Origin: an uncultured Micrococcus sp.
GTDB lineage: Bacteria; Actinomycetota; Actinomycetes; Actinomycetales; Micrococcaceae
Length of the DNA: 18,110 bases
Reading direction: 5' to 3'
NCBI GenBank assembly: GCA_946222435.1
Contig: CAMIOJ010000008.1
Span: 1-18,110, forward strand
Part shown: positions 10,125-17,591 of the stretch, piece after piece
Position numbering within the stretch: the first letter of the stretch is position 1
How the letters are laid out: every line of letters starts with the position of its first letter
Notes under the pieces: generated by a model
Seen by the model: the letters and a program-made list of their open reading frames with translations, nothing else
The model's database searches: none
What the model was told of the DNA's origin: nothing
Made by a program: the position numbers and the translations under genes

Positions 10125-11378
10125 TCAGACCGAGGGACCGTCCTGGGCGACGATCTTCTCCGAGATGCCGCGGGAGTCCGGCGCGGAGGAGTCCTGCAGC
10201 CGGGCCTCGTGGGCGGAGCGGATGATCCGGGAGAACGAGTCCTTGTGGTCCAGCAGCTCGTCCTTCCACTTCTGGTCCACGCGCTCGGCCCTCTCGGTCC
10301 AGGTGTCCATGAGCTCCTCGGCCCTGCGGCGGTCCAGTTGCGAGGCGTCCTCCGGGAGCCTGGAGTAGCGGTGCGCGTACTTCTCCGCGTTCTGCAGCGC
10401 GATGAGGGCCTTGCCCTTCGGCGAGTACAGGGAGACGACGACCGTCAGGACCAGGACGCCGACGACGACGAGCAGGGACATCGTCGTCGGGACCTCCGCG
10501 ACCGGCACGTTCTCGCCGCCGTTGATGAACGGCAGGTTGTTCTCGTGGAGGGCGTGGAGGATGAGCTTGACGCCGATGAAGCCGAGGATCGCGGACAGGC
10601 CGTAGGCCAGGTACACGAGGCGGTCCAGCAGACCGTCGATGAGGAAGTACAGCTGGCGCAGGCCCATCAGGGAGAACGCGGTGGCGGTGAAGACGATGTA
10701 CGCCTCCTGGGTCACGCCGAAGATCGCCGGGATCGAGTCGAAGGCGAACAGGATGTCGGTCGCACCGATGGCCACCATGACCAGCAGCATCGGGGTCATG
10801 ACCTTCTTGCCGTTCTCGACGGAGAAGAGCTTGTCCTCGTGGTACGTCTCGGAGGCCGGGAGGAACCTCTTGGCCAGGCGGACCATGATGTTGTCCGCCT
10901 CGTCCTCGGCGTCGTCCCCGGTCAGCTCGCCCTTCAGCTGGGAACCGGCCACGAAGAGCAGGAAGATGCCGAAGATGTAGAACACATCCGACCACAGCTC
11001 GATGATCGCGGCGCCGAGCAGGATGAACGCGGTGCGCGAGATCAGGGCGAAGGTGATGCCGAACAGCAGCACCTTCTGCTGGTAGTCGCGCGGCACCTTG
11101 AAGGACGCCATGATCACCAGGAACACGAAGAGGTTGTCGACGCTGAGCGCCTTCTCCAGGATGTAGCCGGTGTAATACTCGACGGCGTGCTGCGAGTCGC
11201 CGAAGGCGAAGAACACGAGGCCGAAGGCCAGCGCGGCGGCGATGTAGATCGCCGACCAGATCGCCGCCTCCTTGATGGTGGGGGTGTGCGCCTTGCGCAC
11301 GTGGGCGAAGTAGTCGAACGCGAGCAGGCCGACGATCAGTGCGATCGTCAGCCCCCACGTCAATCCGTTGATCTCCAT
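10125..11378 (-). CDS. TerC family integral membrane protein
   Basis: This 417-residue protein has about nine hydrophobic segments and the two TerC hallmark acidic motifs, EKALSVDNLFVF (75-86) and TDILFAFDSIPAIFGVT (207-223), with D81, D208 and D214 inside membrane helices. TerC/Alx-type proteins are linked to Mn2+ export or homeostasis, and some to tellurite resistance or metallation of secreted enzymes. The charged C-terminal tail after about residue 320 is unusually long, with many Arg, Glu and Lys residues and a likely helical stretch; it is predicted to be cytoplasmic. The ATG at 11378 has an AAAGG-type SD about 11 nt upstream. The leader resembles a yybP-ykoY Mn2+ riboswitch, which supports metal-responsive control and a manganese role. 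The gene shares a terminator with the convergent hydrolase. Confidence 0.92.
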   Translation of the reverse strand: MEINGLTWGLTIALIVGLLAFDYFAHVRKAHTPTIKEAAIWSAIYIAAALAFGLVFFAFGDSQHAVEYYTGYILEKALSVDNLFVFLVIMASFKVPRDYQQKVLLFGITFALISRTAFILLGAAIIELWSDVFYIFGIFLLFVAGSQLKGELTGDDAEDEADNIMVRLAKRFLPASETYHEDKLFSVENGKKVMTPMLLVMVAIGATDILFAFDSIPAIFGVTQEAYIVFTATAFSLMGLRQLYFLIDGLLDRLVYLAYGLSAILGFIGVKLILHALHENNLPFINGGENVPVAEVPTTMSLLVVVGVLVLTVVVSLYSPKGKALIALQNAEKYAHRYSRLPEDASQLDRRRAEELMDTWTERAERVDQKWKDELLDHKDSFSRIIRSAHEARLQDSSAPDSRGISEKIVAQDGPSV

Positions 11379-11416
11379 GATCTTCGGTGCCTTTCAGCTC
11401 CAGGACATGTGGAAAC

Positions 11417-11560
11417 GACCGCAAGTCTCTCCGCCCGGCGCTCCATGGCGCTCTCAGGCCGCTGCGTCCGGCTCCCGGCGACGGATGGCCCTGGTGGCCA
11501 CACGTCCCGGTCGCGTGCTGACGTCCGCAGTGTTCGGGATACTCCCCTACGACGCGGACC
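11417..11560 (-). ncRNA. Candidate yybP-ykoY (manganese) riboswitch in the terC leader
   Basis: The predicted transcript starts near 11554. A closing helix can form from CCGC near the 5' end (11554-11557) and GCGG (11419-11422). The 5' internal loop carries GGGGAGUA (11541-11548) and the 3' side carries GGAGAGACUUGCGG (11419-11432). These resemble the conserved L1 (GGGGAGUA) and L3 (GACCUU-like) strands of the family, although L3 appears to lack one C. The intervening arms are GC-rich and structured. Location upstream of a TerC gene is classic for this class. No covariance search was possible. Confidence 0.6.
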
Positions 11561-11566
11561 AGTGTA
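11561..11566 (-). promoter_or_regulatory. -10 element (TACACT) of the terC leader
   Basis: TACACT on the minus strand predicts a transcription start near 11554, exactly where the riboswitch closing helix begins. No clear -35 hexamer is seen at 17 bp. Unlike the leaderless promoters elsewhere in the window, this one makes a leader of about 175 nt. Confidence 0.5.
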
Positions 11567-11615
11567 GCGAAGGCGGCTGCGCTGCGGCGGTCAGGTCCAC
11601 GGGACGGGACGGACC

Positions 11616-12422
11616 TCACACCGGCCGGCGGCCGTCCGGCTGGTCGGTGAGGAACATGTGCCCGGGCGCATGGGTGATCGCCCACGGGGGACGGGACACC
11701 TCCAGGGCCCGCTGCGGGGTGACGCCGCAGGGCCAGAACACCGGGACGTCCCCCGGCTCGAGCTCCGTGGTGTCGCCGTAGTCCGGAGCCTGCAGGTCCG
11801 CGATGCCGAGCCCGGCGGGGTCGCCGACGTGGACCGGCTCGCCATGGGCCAGGGGGACGCCGGCGGACACGACGGCGGCGCGGGCCACCAGGTGCGGCGG
11901 CATCGGCCGCATGGACACCACGAGCTCGCCCTGCATGCGCCCGGCCGGGCGCAGCGGACGGTTCGTCCGATACATCGCGACATTGCGCCCCTGGTCGATG
12001 TTCCGCACCGGCACGCCGGCGGCCTGCAGAGCCGACTCGAACCCGAAGCTGCAGCCGATGAGGAACGCGACGGCGTCCTGACGCCAGTGCTCCGAGGCGT
12101 CCGGCACCTCCTCCGCCAGCTCGCCGTCCTTCCAGATCCGATAGAGCGGCAGGTCCGTGCGCAGGTCGGCTCCCGGTGCCCAGCGCGTGGTCGCCTCCCC
12201 CGGGTCGGTGACGTCCAGCAGGGGCATCGGCTCCGGGTTGCGCTGGGCGAACAGGAGCATGTCATAGGCCCAGTCCCGGGGCAGGACGATCATGTTGGCC
12301 TGGGTGCGCCCCGGCGCGAGCCCCGAGGTGGGACGGACCAGACCGGCCCGGAAGCGGGCCCGGTGCTCGGCGGGGGCGCCGGAGGCGGGCTGCGGGATGT
12401 CGGTATGCGGGGTGTCGGTCAT
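11616..12422 (-). CDS. DUF1445 family putative hydro-lyase
   Basis: The 268-residue protein shows the conserved blocks of the DUF1445 (UPF0317) putative hydro-lyase family: QANMIVLP (41-48), FAQRNPEPMPLLD (58-70), DLRTDLPLYRIWKDG (87-100), FLIGCSFGFESAL (120-132), VVSMRPMP (168-175), HGEPVHVGDP (193-202), PDYGD (213-217), VFWPCGVTPQ (228-237) and ITHAPGHM (249-256). The family is related to the N-terminal part of the vertebrate D-glutamate cyclase protein, but the reaction of stand-alone members is not settled. C233 and the conserved His and Asp residues are candidate active-site residues. The ATG overlaps the stop of the upstream membrane-protein gene by 4 bp (ATGA) and has a GGAG SD 8 nt upstream, so it is the last gene of the uvrB-satD cluster. 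Confidence 0.9.
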   Translation of the reverse strand: MTDTPHTDIPQPASGAPAEHRARFRAGLVRPTSGLAPGRTQANMIVLPRDWAYDMLLFAQRNPEPMPLLDVTDPGEATTRWAPGADLRTDLPLYRIWKDGELAEEVPDASEHWRQDAVAFLIGCSFGFESALQAAGVPVRNIDQGRNVAMYRTNRPLRPAGRMQGELVVSMRPMPPHLVARAAVVSAGVPLAHGEPVHVGDPAGLGIADLQAPDYGDTTELEPGDVPVFWPCGVTPQRALEVSRPPWAITHAPGHMFLTDQPDGRRPV

Positions 12423-13276
12423 GGTGCGAACTCCATCAGGGGGACGGGCAGGGCTCCGGTGACGATCACGGCGGCGACGAAGGCCAGGCCCCAGCTGGTC
12501 AGGGAGCCGACGAGGAACTCCTCCGCGTGGGAGCCCTTGCCGGCGTCCGCGGAGATCTCGGGGAAGCGGACGATGCCCTTGGCGGCCATGAGCGCGGCGA
12601 CCACCTGGTAGGCGCCCGCCATGCCGAGTCCGGCCATGAGGATGCGCTCCACCGGGCCGATGTACCGCCCGCCCCTCAGACCTGAGCCGTGGTCGGAGCC
12701 TGCGGAGTCGTGCGCATCCTCTTCCTCCTCCGCCGGGGCGTCCGGAGCAGCGTCCGCCGCCGCGTCCTGTCCGCCGTTCGCGGCAGCGGCCGGCTGGACC
12801 GCCGGTTCGCTGCCGGCAGGGTCCGGCTCGGAGGGCCTGCCCGCGAGCACGAGCACGTCCCGGGTGATGCGGTTGGCCGGCTCCACCAGGAAGGCCACGG
12901 CGCCGAGCACCACGAGCCAGGTCGGCTGGAGCGTGCCCCGCTGCGCGCCGAAGGCGGCGAACTCGATCGCGGCGACGGCCAGGAGGACCGCCACCAGCAC
13001 CGGGGAGGCCCACGGGCGGCTGCCGGCAGCCGCCCAGGCCACGGCGACGCCCACGGCCAGCGCGAGCGTGAACAGGACCATGCCGGCGTCCGCCATGGCG
13101 GCCGGCGGTTCACCGATCAGGGCCTCGGCCAGCACCGCGGCGAGGACGACTGCGGCTCCCACGCCGAGTCCCGCCAGTCGGTGGCGGACCGTCGAAGTCG
13201 CGTGAGGCCCGCGCCCGGCGAGCAGCGCGACCGTCAGCTCGGTGAGGGCCACGCAGAGCATCACCGCCCCGGTCAT
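12419..13276 (-). CDS. Membrane protein of the SatD cluster
   Basis: This 285-residue protein has about five hydrophobic segments in its first 133 residues. An acidic Ala/Pro-rich linker (about 146-198, with EEEED at 183-187) follows, and then two more hydrophobic segments. The C-terminal block GGRYIGPVERILM (202-214), AAKGIVRFPE (231-240) and AEEFLVGSLTSWGLA (251-265) resembles, from memory, the C-terminus of DUF3307 membrane proteins found beside SatD genes in Firmicutes. The N-terminal half does not obviously match DUF3307. Its function is unknown. The start overlaps the SatD stop (ATGA), with a GGAGG SD 7 nt upstream. Tight coupling on both sides suggests a physical or regulatory partnership with SatD. 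Confidence 0.82.
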   Translation of the reverse strand: MTGAVMLCVALTELTVALLAGRGPHATSTVRHRLAGLGVGAAVVLAAVLAEALIGEPPAAMADAGMVLFTLALAVGVAVAWAAAGSRPWASPVLVAVLLAVAAIEFAAFGAQRGTLQPTWLVVLGAVAFLVEPANRITRDVLVLAGRPSEPDPAGSEPAVQPAAAANGGQDAAADAAPDAPAEEEEDAHDSAGSDHGSGLRGGRYIGPVERILMAGLGMAGAYQVVAALMAAKGIVRFPEISADAGKGSHAEEFLVGSLTSWGLAFVAAVIVTGALPVPLMEFAP

Positions 13277-14022
13277 GACCGGTCCTCCGTCGTCTCGCCG
13301 GCGGTTCGGGGCCCGGCCAGGAGGGCGTCGACCTCGACGAGCATGCGGCCGCCCGAGCGGGACAGGGACTGCGAGACGGCGGACTGGCTGATCCCCTCCG
13401 CCTCGGCGATCGCGCTCTGGTAGGTGCCCTCCAGTGTGCCGCGCACGATGCGCCGCTCCCGGGGCTTCAGCTGACCGAGCGCATGCTCCAACAGGCGCAC
13501 CGCCGCGGCCTCCACGCCGCCGGCGGGCTCCGCATCGGCGGATCCGTCCGCGGTTCCGTCACCGGCCCCGGCCTCGGACGCCCCGGCACGCCGCACCTCG
13601 ATCACGGCGCCGCGGGGGTCCCGGTCGTGCCCGGCCTCGATGGCCGCGCGGGCGGACCACCAGGCGTCCCCGTCCTGGATGGGTCCGTCCTCACCCGCCT
13701 CGAGGGTGGTGACCGTCCCGAGCCCGATGCCGAAGCGCAGCCGCACCGGGCCCTCGAGCGCGAGCTGCAGACGGAGCAGCGCACGCAGTGCGGTCGCCAG
13801 ATCCGGATAGACGGCCTGGAACTCGTCCCCCACCGTGGCCCACGGCGAGACCGCGCGTGGCTCGGTGGACCCGGCGGCGCCGGCGTCCTTCACGACCTGT
13901 CCGTGCGCCGCCGCCCACGCGGAGATCACGTGCTCCTGGGCGCCGGCTCGGTCCTGCAGCCCTCGGGAGCCGACGAGGTCCGCGATCACCGCGGCGACGT
14001 GGCCGGGTCTCCTCTGGGTCAT
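13273..14022 (-). CDS. SatD family protein: nucleotide-cyclase-like domain plus HTH
   Basis: The 249-residue protein opens with VIADLVGSRGL (12-22), typical of SatD. Several blocks recall class III nucleotide cyclases: the metal-binding-like D15 in IADLVGS, V64-G-D66-E-F followed by an Ala/Leu helix, RFGIGLGTV (96-104), and DGDAWWSARAAIE (117-129), which parallels the cyclase GdxVNxAARL segment. A disordered Ala/Gly/Asp linker (147-172) leads to a sigma-region-4/LuxR-like helix-turn-helix (about 183-225, with ISQSAVSQSLSRSG at 211-224). SatD was named from the Streptococcus mutans secretion and acid-tolerance locus, and its biochemistry is unclear. The ATG overlaps the MFS stop and has an AGGAAG SD 7 nt upstream. 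Cyclase activity is my inference and is not established. Confidence 0.88.
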   Translation of the reverse strand: MTQRRPGHVAAVIADLVGSRGLQDRAGAQEHVISAWAAAHGQVVKDAGAAGSTEPRAVSPWATVGDEFQAVYPDLATALRALLRLQLALEGPVRLRFGIGLGTVTTLEAGEDGPIQDGDAWWSARAAIEAGHDRDPRGAVIEVRRAGASEAGAGDGTADGSADAEPAGGVEAAAVRLLEHALGQLKPRERRIVRGTLEGTYQSAIAEAEGISQSAVSQSLSRSGGRMLVEVDALLAGPRTAGETTEDRS

Positions 14023-15389
14023 GAGATCACTTCCTGACTGATACGAGCACCAGTATAAGCCTTTTCATCATGCCGGAGGGTCAGGGTGACCCCCGCCAGC
14101 ACGGCCGTGCAGATCACCCCGCCCACCAGGGACAGCCCGTGGAAGCCCACGAGGGCCATGATCACTCCGGACAGTGCCGCGGCGGCCGCGGCGCCGGCAC
14201 CCATGCCGGCGTCCGTGACGCCCTGGACCAGCACGCGCCGCGGTCCGGCGGCGTGCTCAGAGACGTAGGTGGACCCGGCCACCGTCACGAGGGACCATCC
14301 CAGCCCCAGCAGGATCAGGGCGGCCGTCACGGCGGCGCGGCTGCTCGGCCACCCGAATCCGACGGCGGCGGAGGCGAGGAAGACGACCTCGCCGAGCGCC
14401 ACGGTGCGCAGGCGGCCCCAGCGGTCGGCCAGGAGCCCGACCAGGGGCGAGAGCGCGTACATGCCCGCGATGTGCAGGGAGATCACCAGGCCGATCACCA
14501 CGAGGGTGTCCGTGTCCGTGTGGTGGTGTCTGCCACCGCCGGCCGCCGCGGCATGCCCGGCGTGCTCGGCCGCGGCGAGCTGGGACAGGTGGACGGAGGT
14601 CATCGCCATGACGCCGACCATGACCGTGTGCGCGGTCACCACCGCGCCCACGCCCAGCAGGAGACGTCGGCTCGCAAGCGTCACCTTCAGTCCGTCGCGC
14701 AGCTTCGGCGGGGCGACCCGCTCGGCCGCCTGCTCCCCCACCTCGACGTCCGGGCGGAGGTCCAGCGGGTCGGGGCGGAGGCCGATCTGCAGGACGGCCA
14801 CGGCGACGACCATCCCCGCCAGAGAGAACAGGAAGGGGCCGGAGGTCGACGGCAGCCCGAGGCCCTCCGCCACCACCGCACCGGGCCCGATCAGGTTCGG
14901 CCCGGACACCGCGCCGATCGTGATGGACCACACGACGATCCCGAGGTCCCGTCCGCGGGTCCGCTCCGCGGCCAGGTCCGTGGCGGCGAAGCGGGCCTGG
15001 AGGTTGCCGGCGCCGCCGAGGCCGATGCCGAGCGCCGCCAGCACCAGCAGCGGGAACCCGGCCCCCGGCAGGGCCTCCTCCACCACGGGGGCCAGCGCCA
15101 TGCCGAGGGCACCGAGGGCCGCCAGGGCGTAGGCCGCGGTCAGCGTGGTGCGGCGTCCTCGGGACAGGGCCAGCCGGGCCAGGGGCAGGGCGCTCAGGGC
15201 GCCGGCCAGGGAGATGGCCATGGTGGTGGTGCCCGCCAGCGCGTCGCTGCCGGAGAGCTCGGCGGCCATGAGCGAGCCCACGGCGAGGGCGGCCCCGTTG
15301 CCGATGCCGGAGAACACCTGGCTCAGCGAGAGCGTGGTGACGACCCTCCGCTGGTGGCGGGCCCGGACGGTCCCGACGTCCCGGCCCAT
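14019..15389 (-). CDS. MFS transporter with His-rich central loop
   Basis: The 456-residue protein has about 12 hydrophobic segments and Major Facilitator Superfamily layout. The loop between helices 2 and 3 is basic (ARLALSRGRRTT, 71-82), like MFS motif A, and is mirrored in the second half by LLADRWGRLRT (319-329). The central region after helix 7 contains H267, H276, H279 and HHH (288-290) within a Gly/Ala-rich loop, which could bind metal. From memory, His-bearing loops are common in this actinobacterial MFS group. The substrate is unknown. The ATG lies 2 nt after the uvrB stop, with a GGGAGG SD embedded in the last uvrB codons. The last 14 or so codons are AT-richer than the rest and double as the satD promoter region. 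Confidence 0.9.
   Translation of the reverse strand: MGRDVGTVRARHQRRVVTTLSLSQVFSGIGNGAALAVGSLMAAELSGSDALAGTTTMAISLAGALSALPLARLALSRGRRTTLTAAYALAALGALGMALAPVVEEALPGAGFPLLVLAALGIGLGGAGNLQARFAATDLAAERTRGRDLGIVVWSITIGAVSGPNLIGPGAVVAEGLGLPSTSGPFLFSLAGMVVAVAVLQIGLRPDPLDLRPDVEVGEQAAERVAPPKLRDGLKVTLASRRLLLGVGAVVTAHTVMVGVMAMTSVHLSQLAAAEHAGHAAAAGGGRHHHTDTDTLVVIGLVISLHIAGMYALSPLVGLLADRWGRLRTVALGEVVFLASAAVGFGWPSSRAAVTAALILLGLGWSLVTVAGSTYVSEHAAGPRRVLVQGVTDAGMGAGAAAAAALSGVIMALVGFHGLSLVGGVICTAVLAGVTLTLRHDEKAYTGARISQEVIS
14037..14057 (-). promoter_or_regulatory. Internal satD promoter/operator candidate
   Basis: An AT-richer patch inside the last codons of the MFS gene holds TATACT on the minus strand (14052-14057), predicting a start near 14045 and a leader of about 22 nt with an SD. 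Two overlapping imperfect dyads cover it: ACTG-N10-CAGT (14037-14054) and ATAC-N8-GTAT (14041-14056). They could be an operator for SatD's own HTH. No good -35 is visible. Confidence 0.45.
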
Positions 15390-15391
15390 GC

Positions 15392-17530
15392 TCAGCCCTC
15401 CCGCTTCATCTGACGCAGCTCCTTCTTCAGCTCGGCGACCTCGTCGCGCAGCCGGGCGGCGAGCTCGAACTGCAGCTCGGCGGCGGCCTGGTGCATCTGC
15501 TGGGACATCTGGGTGATGAGGTCCTCGAGGTCCTTCGCAGGCATCGTCGCAGCGTCCACGGCCGGCGTCGGCTCGTCCTCGTCCTGGCCCGCCTCGGCGG
15601 CCTCGGCGCGGGCGGAGGTGATGCCGCGCCGGCCCATGCCGAAGTCGAAGCCGGACTTCACCCCGCCCATGCCGGAGAGGAAGTCCGCGGTGTCCGCGTC
15701 CTCGCGGGCCAGCTGGTCCGTGATGTCCGCGATCCGCTTGCGCAGCGGCTCCGGGTCGATCCCGTGCTCCTCGTTGTACTTCATCTGGACGGCGCGGCGG
15801 CGCTCGGTCTCGTCGATCGCCCGGCGCATGGAGTCCGTGACGTTGTCCGCGTACATGTGGACCTCGCCGGAGACGTTGCGGGCGGCGCGGCCGATGGTCT
15901 GGATGAGCGAGGTGGTGGAGCGCAGGAAGCCCTCCTTGTCCGCGTCCAGGATGGACACGAGCGAGACCTCGGGCAGGTCCAGGCCCTCGCGGAGCAGGTT
16001 GATGCCCACGAGCACGTCGAAGGTGCCCTTGCGCAGCTCGCGGAGCAGCTCGACGCGGCGCAGGGTGTCCACGTCGGAGTGCAGGTACTCCACCTTCACG
16101 CCGTGTTCGAGCAGGTACTCGGTGAGGTCCTCGGCCATGCGCTTGGTGAGCGTGGTGACCAGGACGCGCTCGTCCTTCTCGATGCGGATCCGGATCTGCT
16201 CCAGCAGGTCGTCGATCTGTCCCTGCACAGGCTTGACCACGACCTTGGGGTCGACGAGCCCGGTGGGACGGATGATCTGCTCCACGTAGCCGTCGGCCTG
16301 CGAGAGCTCGTAGTTGCCGGGCGTCGCGGAGAGGTAGACGGTCTGGCCGATGCGCTCGAGGAACTCGTCCCACTTCAGCGGGCGGTTGTCCATGGCGGAG
16401 GGCAGCCGGAAGCCGTGCTCCACGAGGGTGCGCTTGCGGGACATGTCCCCCTCGTACATCGCGCCGATCTGCGGGATGGTCACGTGGGACTCGTCCACCA
16501 CCAGCAGGAAGTCGTCCGGGAAGTAGTCCAGGAGGCAGTGCGGGGCGGAGCCGGCGGGCCGGCCGTCGATGTGCCGCGAGTAGTTCTCGATGCCGTTGCA
16601 GTAGCCCATCTGCTGCATCATCTCGAGGTCGTAGGTGGTGCGCATGCGCAGTCGCTGCGCCTCGAGCAGCCTGTCCTGCCCCTCAAGCTCCTGCAGCCGT
16701 TCGCGCAGCTCGTCCTCGATCGAGGTGATCGCCCTGCCCATGCGCTCGTCGCCGGCCACGTAGTGGGAGGCCGGGAAGATGTACATCTCGTTCTCCTCGC
16801 GCACCACCTGGCCGGTGAGCGGGTGGAGGGTCTGGATGGACTCGACCTCGTCGCCGAAGAACTCGATGCGCACCGCGAGCTCCTCGTACATCGGGATGAT
16901 CTCCACCACGTCGCCGCGGACGCGGAAGGTGCCGCGGTGGAAGTCCGTGTCGTTGCGGACGTACTGCATGCCCACGAAGCGGCGCAGCAGCGCGTCCCGG
17001 TCCATCTCCTGGCCCTGCCGGAGCGTGACCATCTGCTCGATGTACTCCTCGGGCGTGCCGAGGCCGTAGATGCAGGAGACCGTGGCCACCACCACCACGT
17101 CGCGGCGGGTGAGCAGCGCGTTGGTGGCCGAGTGGCGCAGGCGCTCGACCTCCTCGTTGATGGAGGAGTCCTTCTCGATGAAGGTGTCCGTCTGCGGGAC
17201 GTACGCCTCCGGCTGGTAGTAGTCGTAGTAGGACACGAAGTACTCGACCGCGTTGTTCGGCAGCAGCTCGCGGAACTCGTTCGCCAGCTGCGCGGCGAGC
17301 GTCTTGTTCTGGACCATCACCAGCGTGGGCCGCTGCAGCGACTCGATCAGCCACGCCGTGGTGGCGGACTTGCCGGTGCCGGTCGCGCCCATCAGGACGA
17401 CGTCCTTCTCACCGGCCTCGATGCGCTCGGTCAGCTCGGCGATCGCCGTCGGCTGGTCGCCGGAGGGCTGGTAGGGGCTGACGACCTTGAAGGGTGCGAC
17501 GACGCGGTTGATCTGCTGGGCCAGGCTCAT
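15392..17530 (-). CDS. uvrB: Excinuclease ABC subunit UvrB
   Basis: UvrB is the ATP-dependent damage-verification subunit that hands lesions to UvrC. The 712-residue product has Walker A GATGTGKS (48-55), the beta-hairpin region around YYDYYQPEAYVPQTDTFIEKD (about 102-122), the DESH box (346-349), helicase motif VI-like QTIGRAARN, and a C-terminal UVR motif coiled coil (about 668-712) that contacts UvrC. An acidic linker (DEDEPTP) precedes the UVR motif. The ATG at 17530 begins the conserved MSLAQQINRVVAPFKVVSPYQPSGDQP and lies 7 nt after TAGGCT, so the transcript is probably leaderless. The longer reading frame to 17716 would overlap coaE. No SOS box is visible nearby. The gene heads a cluster with the MFS, SatD, membrane-protein and DUF1445 genes. 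Confidence 0.97.
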   Translation of the reverse strand: MSLAQQINRVVAPFKVVSPYQPSGDQPTAIAELTERIEAGEKDVVLMGATGTGKSATTAWLIESLQRPTLVMVQNKTLAAQLANEFRELLPNNAVEYFVSYYDYYQPEAYVPQTDTFIEKDSSINEEVERLRHSATNALLTRRDVVVVATVSCIYGLGTPEEYIEQMVTLRQGQEMDRDALLRRFVGMQYVRNDTDFHRGTFRVRGDVVEIIPMYEELAVRIEFFGDEVESIQTLHPLTGQVVREENEMYIFPASHYVAGDERMGRAITSIEDELRERLQELEGQDRLLEAQRLRMRTTYDLEMMQQMGYCNGIENYSRHIDGRPAGSAPHCLLDYFPDDFLLVVDESHVTIPQIGAMYEGDMSRKRTLVEHGFRLPSAMDNRPLKWDEFLERIGQTVYLSATPGNYELSQADGYVEQIIRPTGLVDPKVVVKPVQGQIDDLLEQIRIRIEKDERVLVTTLTKRMAEDLTEYLLEHGVKVEYLHSDVDTLRRVELLRELRKGTFDVLVGINLLREGLDLPEVSLVSILDADKEGFLRSTTSLIQTIGRAARNVSGEVHMYADNVTDSMRRAIDETERRRAVQMKYNEEHGIDPEPLRKRIADITDQLAREDADTADFLSGMGGVKSGFDFGMGRRGITSARAEAAEAGQDEDEPTPAVDAATMPAKDLEDLITQMSQQMHQAAAELQFELAARLRDEVAELKKELRQMKREG

Positions 17531-17537
17531 GCCTGCC

Positions 17538-17543
17538 AGCCTA
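17538..17543 (-). promoter_or_regulatory. uvrB -10 element (TAGGCT), leaderless start
   Basis: TAGGCT stands 7 nt before the ATG at 17530, the same spacing as at uvrA. No SD sequence and no clear -35 hexamer are visible. Confidence 0.55.
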
Positions 17544-17552
17544 CGCGCGTCA

Positions 17553-17578
17553 GCGGACGGCGTACGGGCCCCGTCCGC
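17553..17578 (-). terminator. Hairpin between coaE and uvrB
   Basis: An 8-bp inverted repeat (17553-17560 with 17571-17578) encloses a 10-nt loop and lies 14 bp after the coaE stop, with no T-run. It may end the coaE transcript ahead of uvrB's own promoter. Confidence 0.4.
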
Positions 17579-17591
17579 CGTCCCGACGACG

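Noticed and set aside
8838..11567. 909-codon plus-strand frame spanning the hydrolase, the terminator and TerC
   Set aside because: It is out of frame with the hydrolase, antisense to TerC, runs through the 19-bp hairpin and has composition typical of shadow frames.
11567..11615. Terminator after the DUF1445 gene
   Set aside because: A 5-bp stem with a 12-nt loop is possible, but it is too weak to distinguish from background GC pairing.
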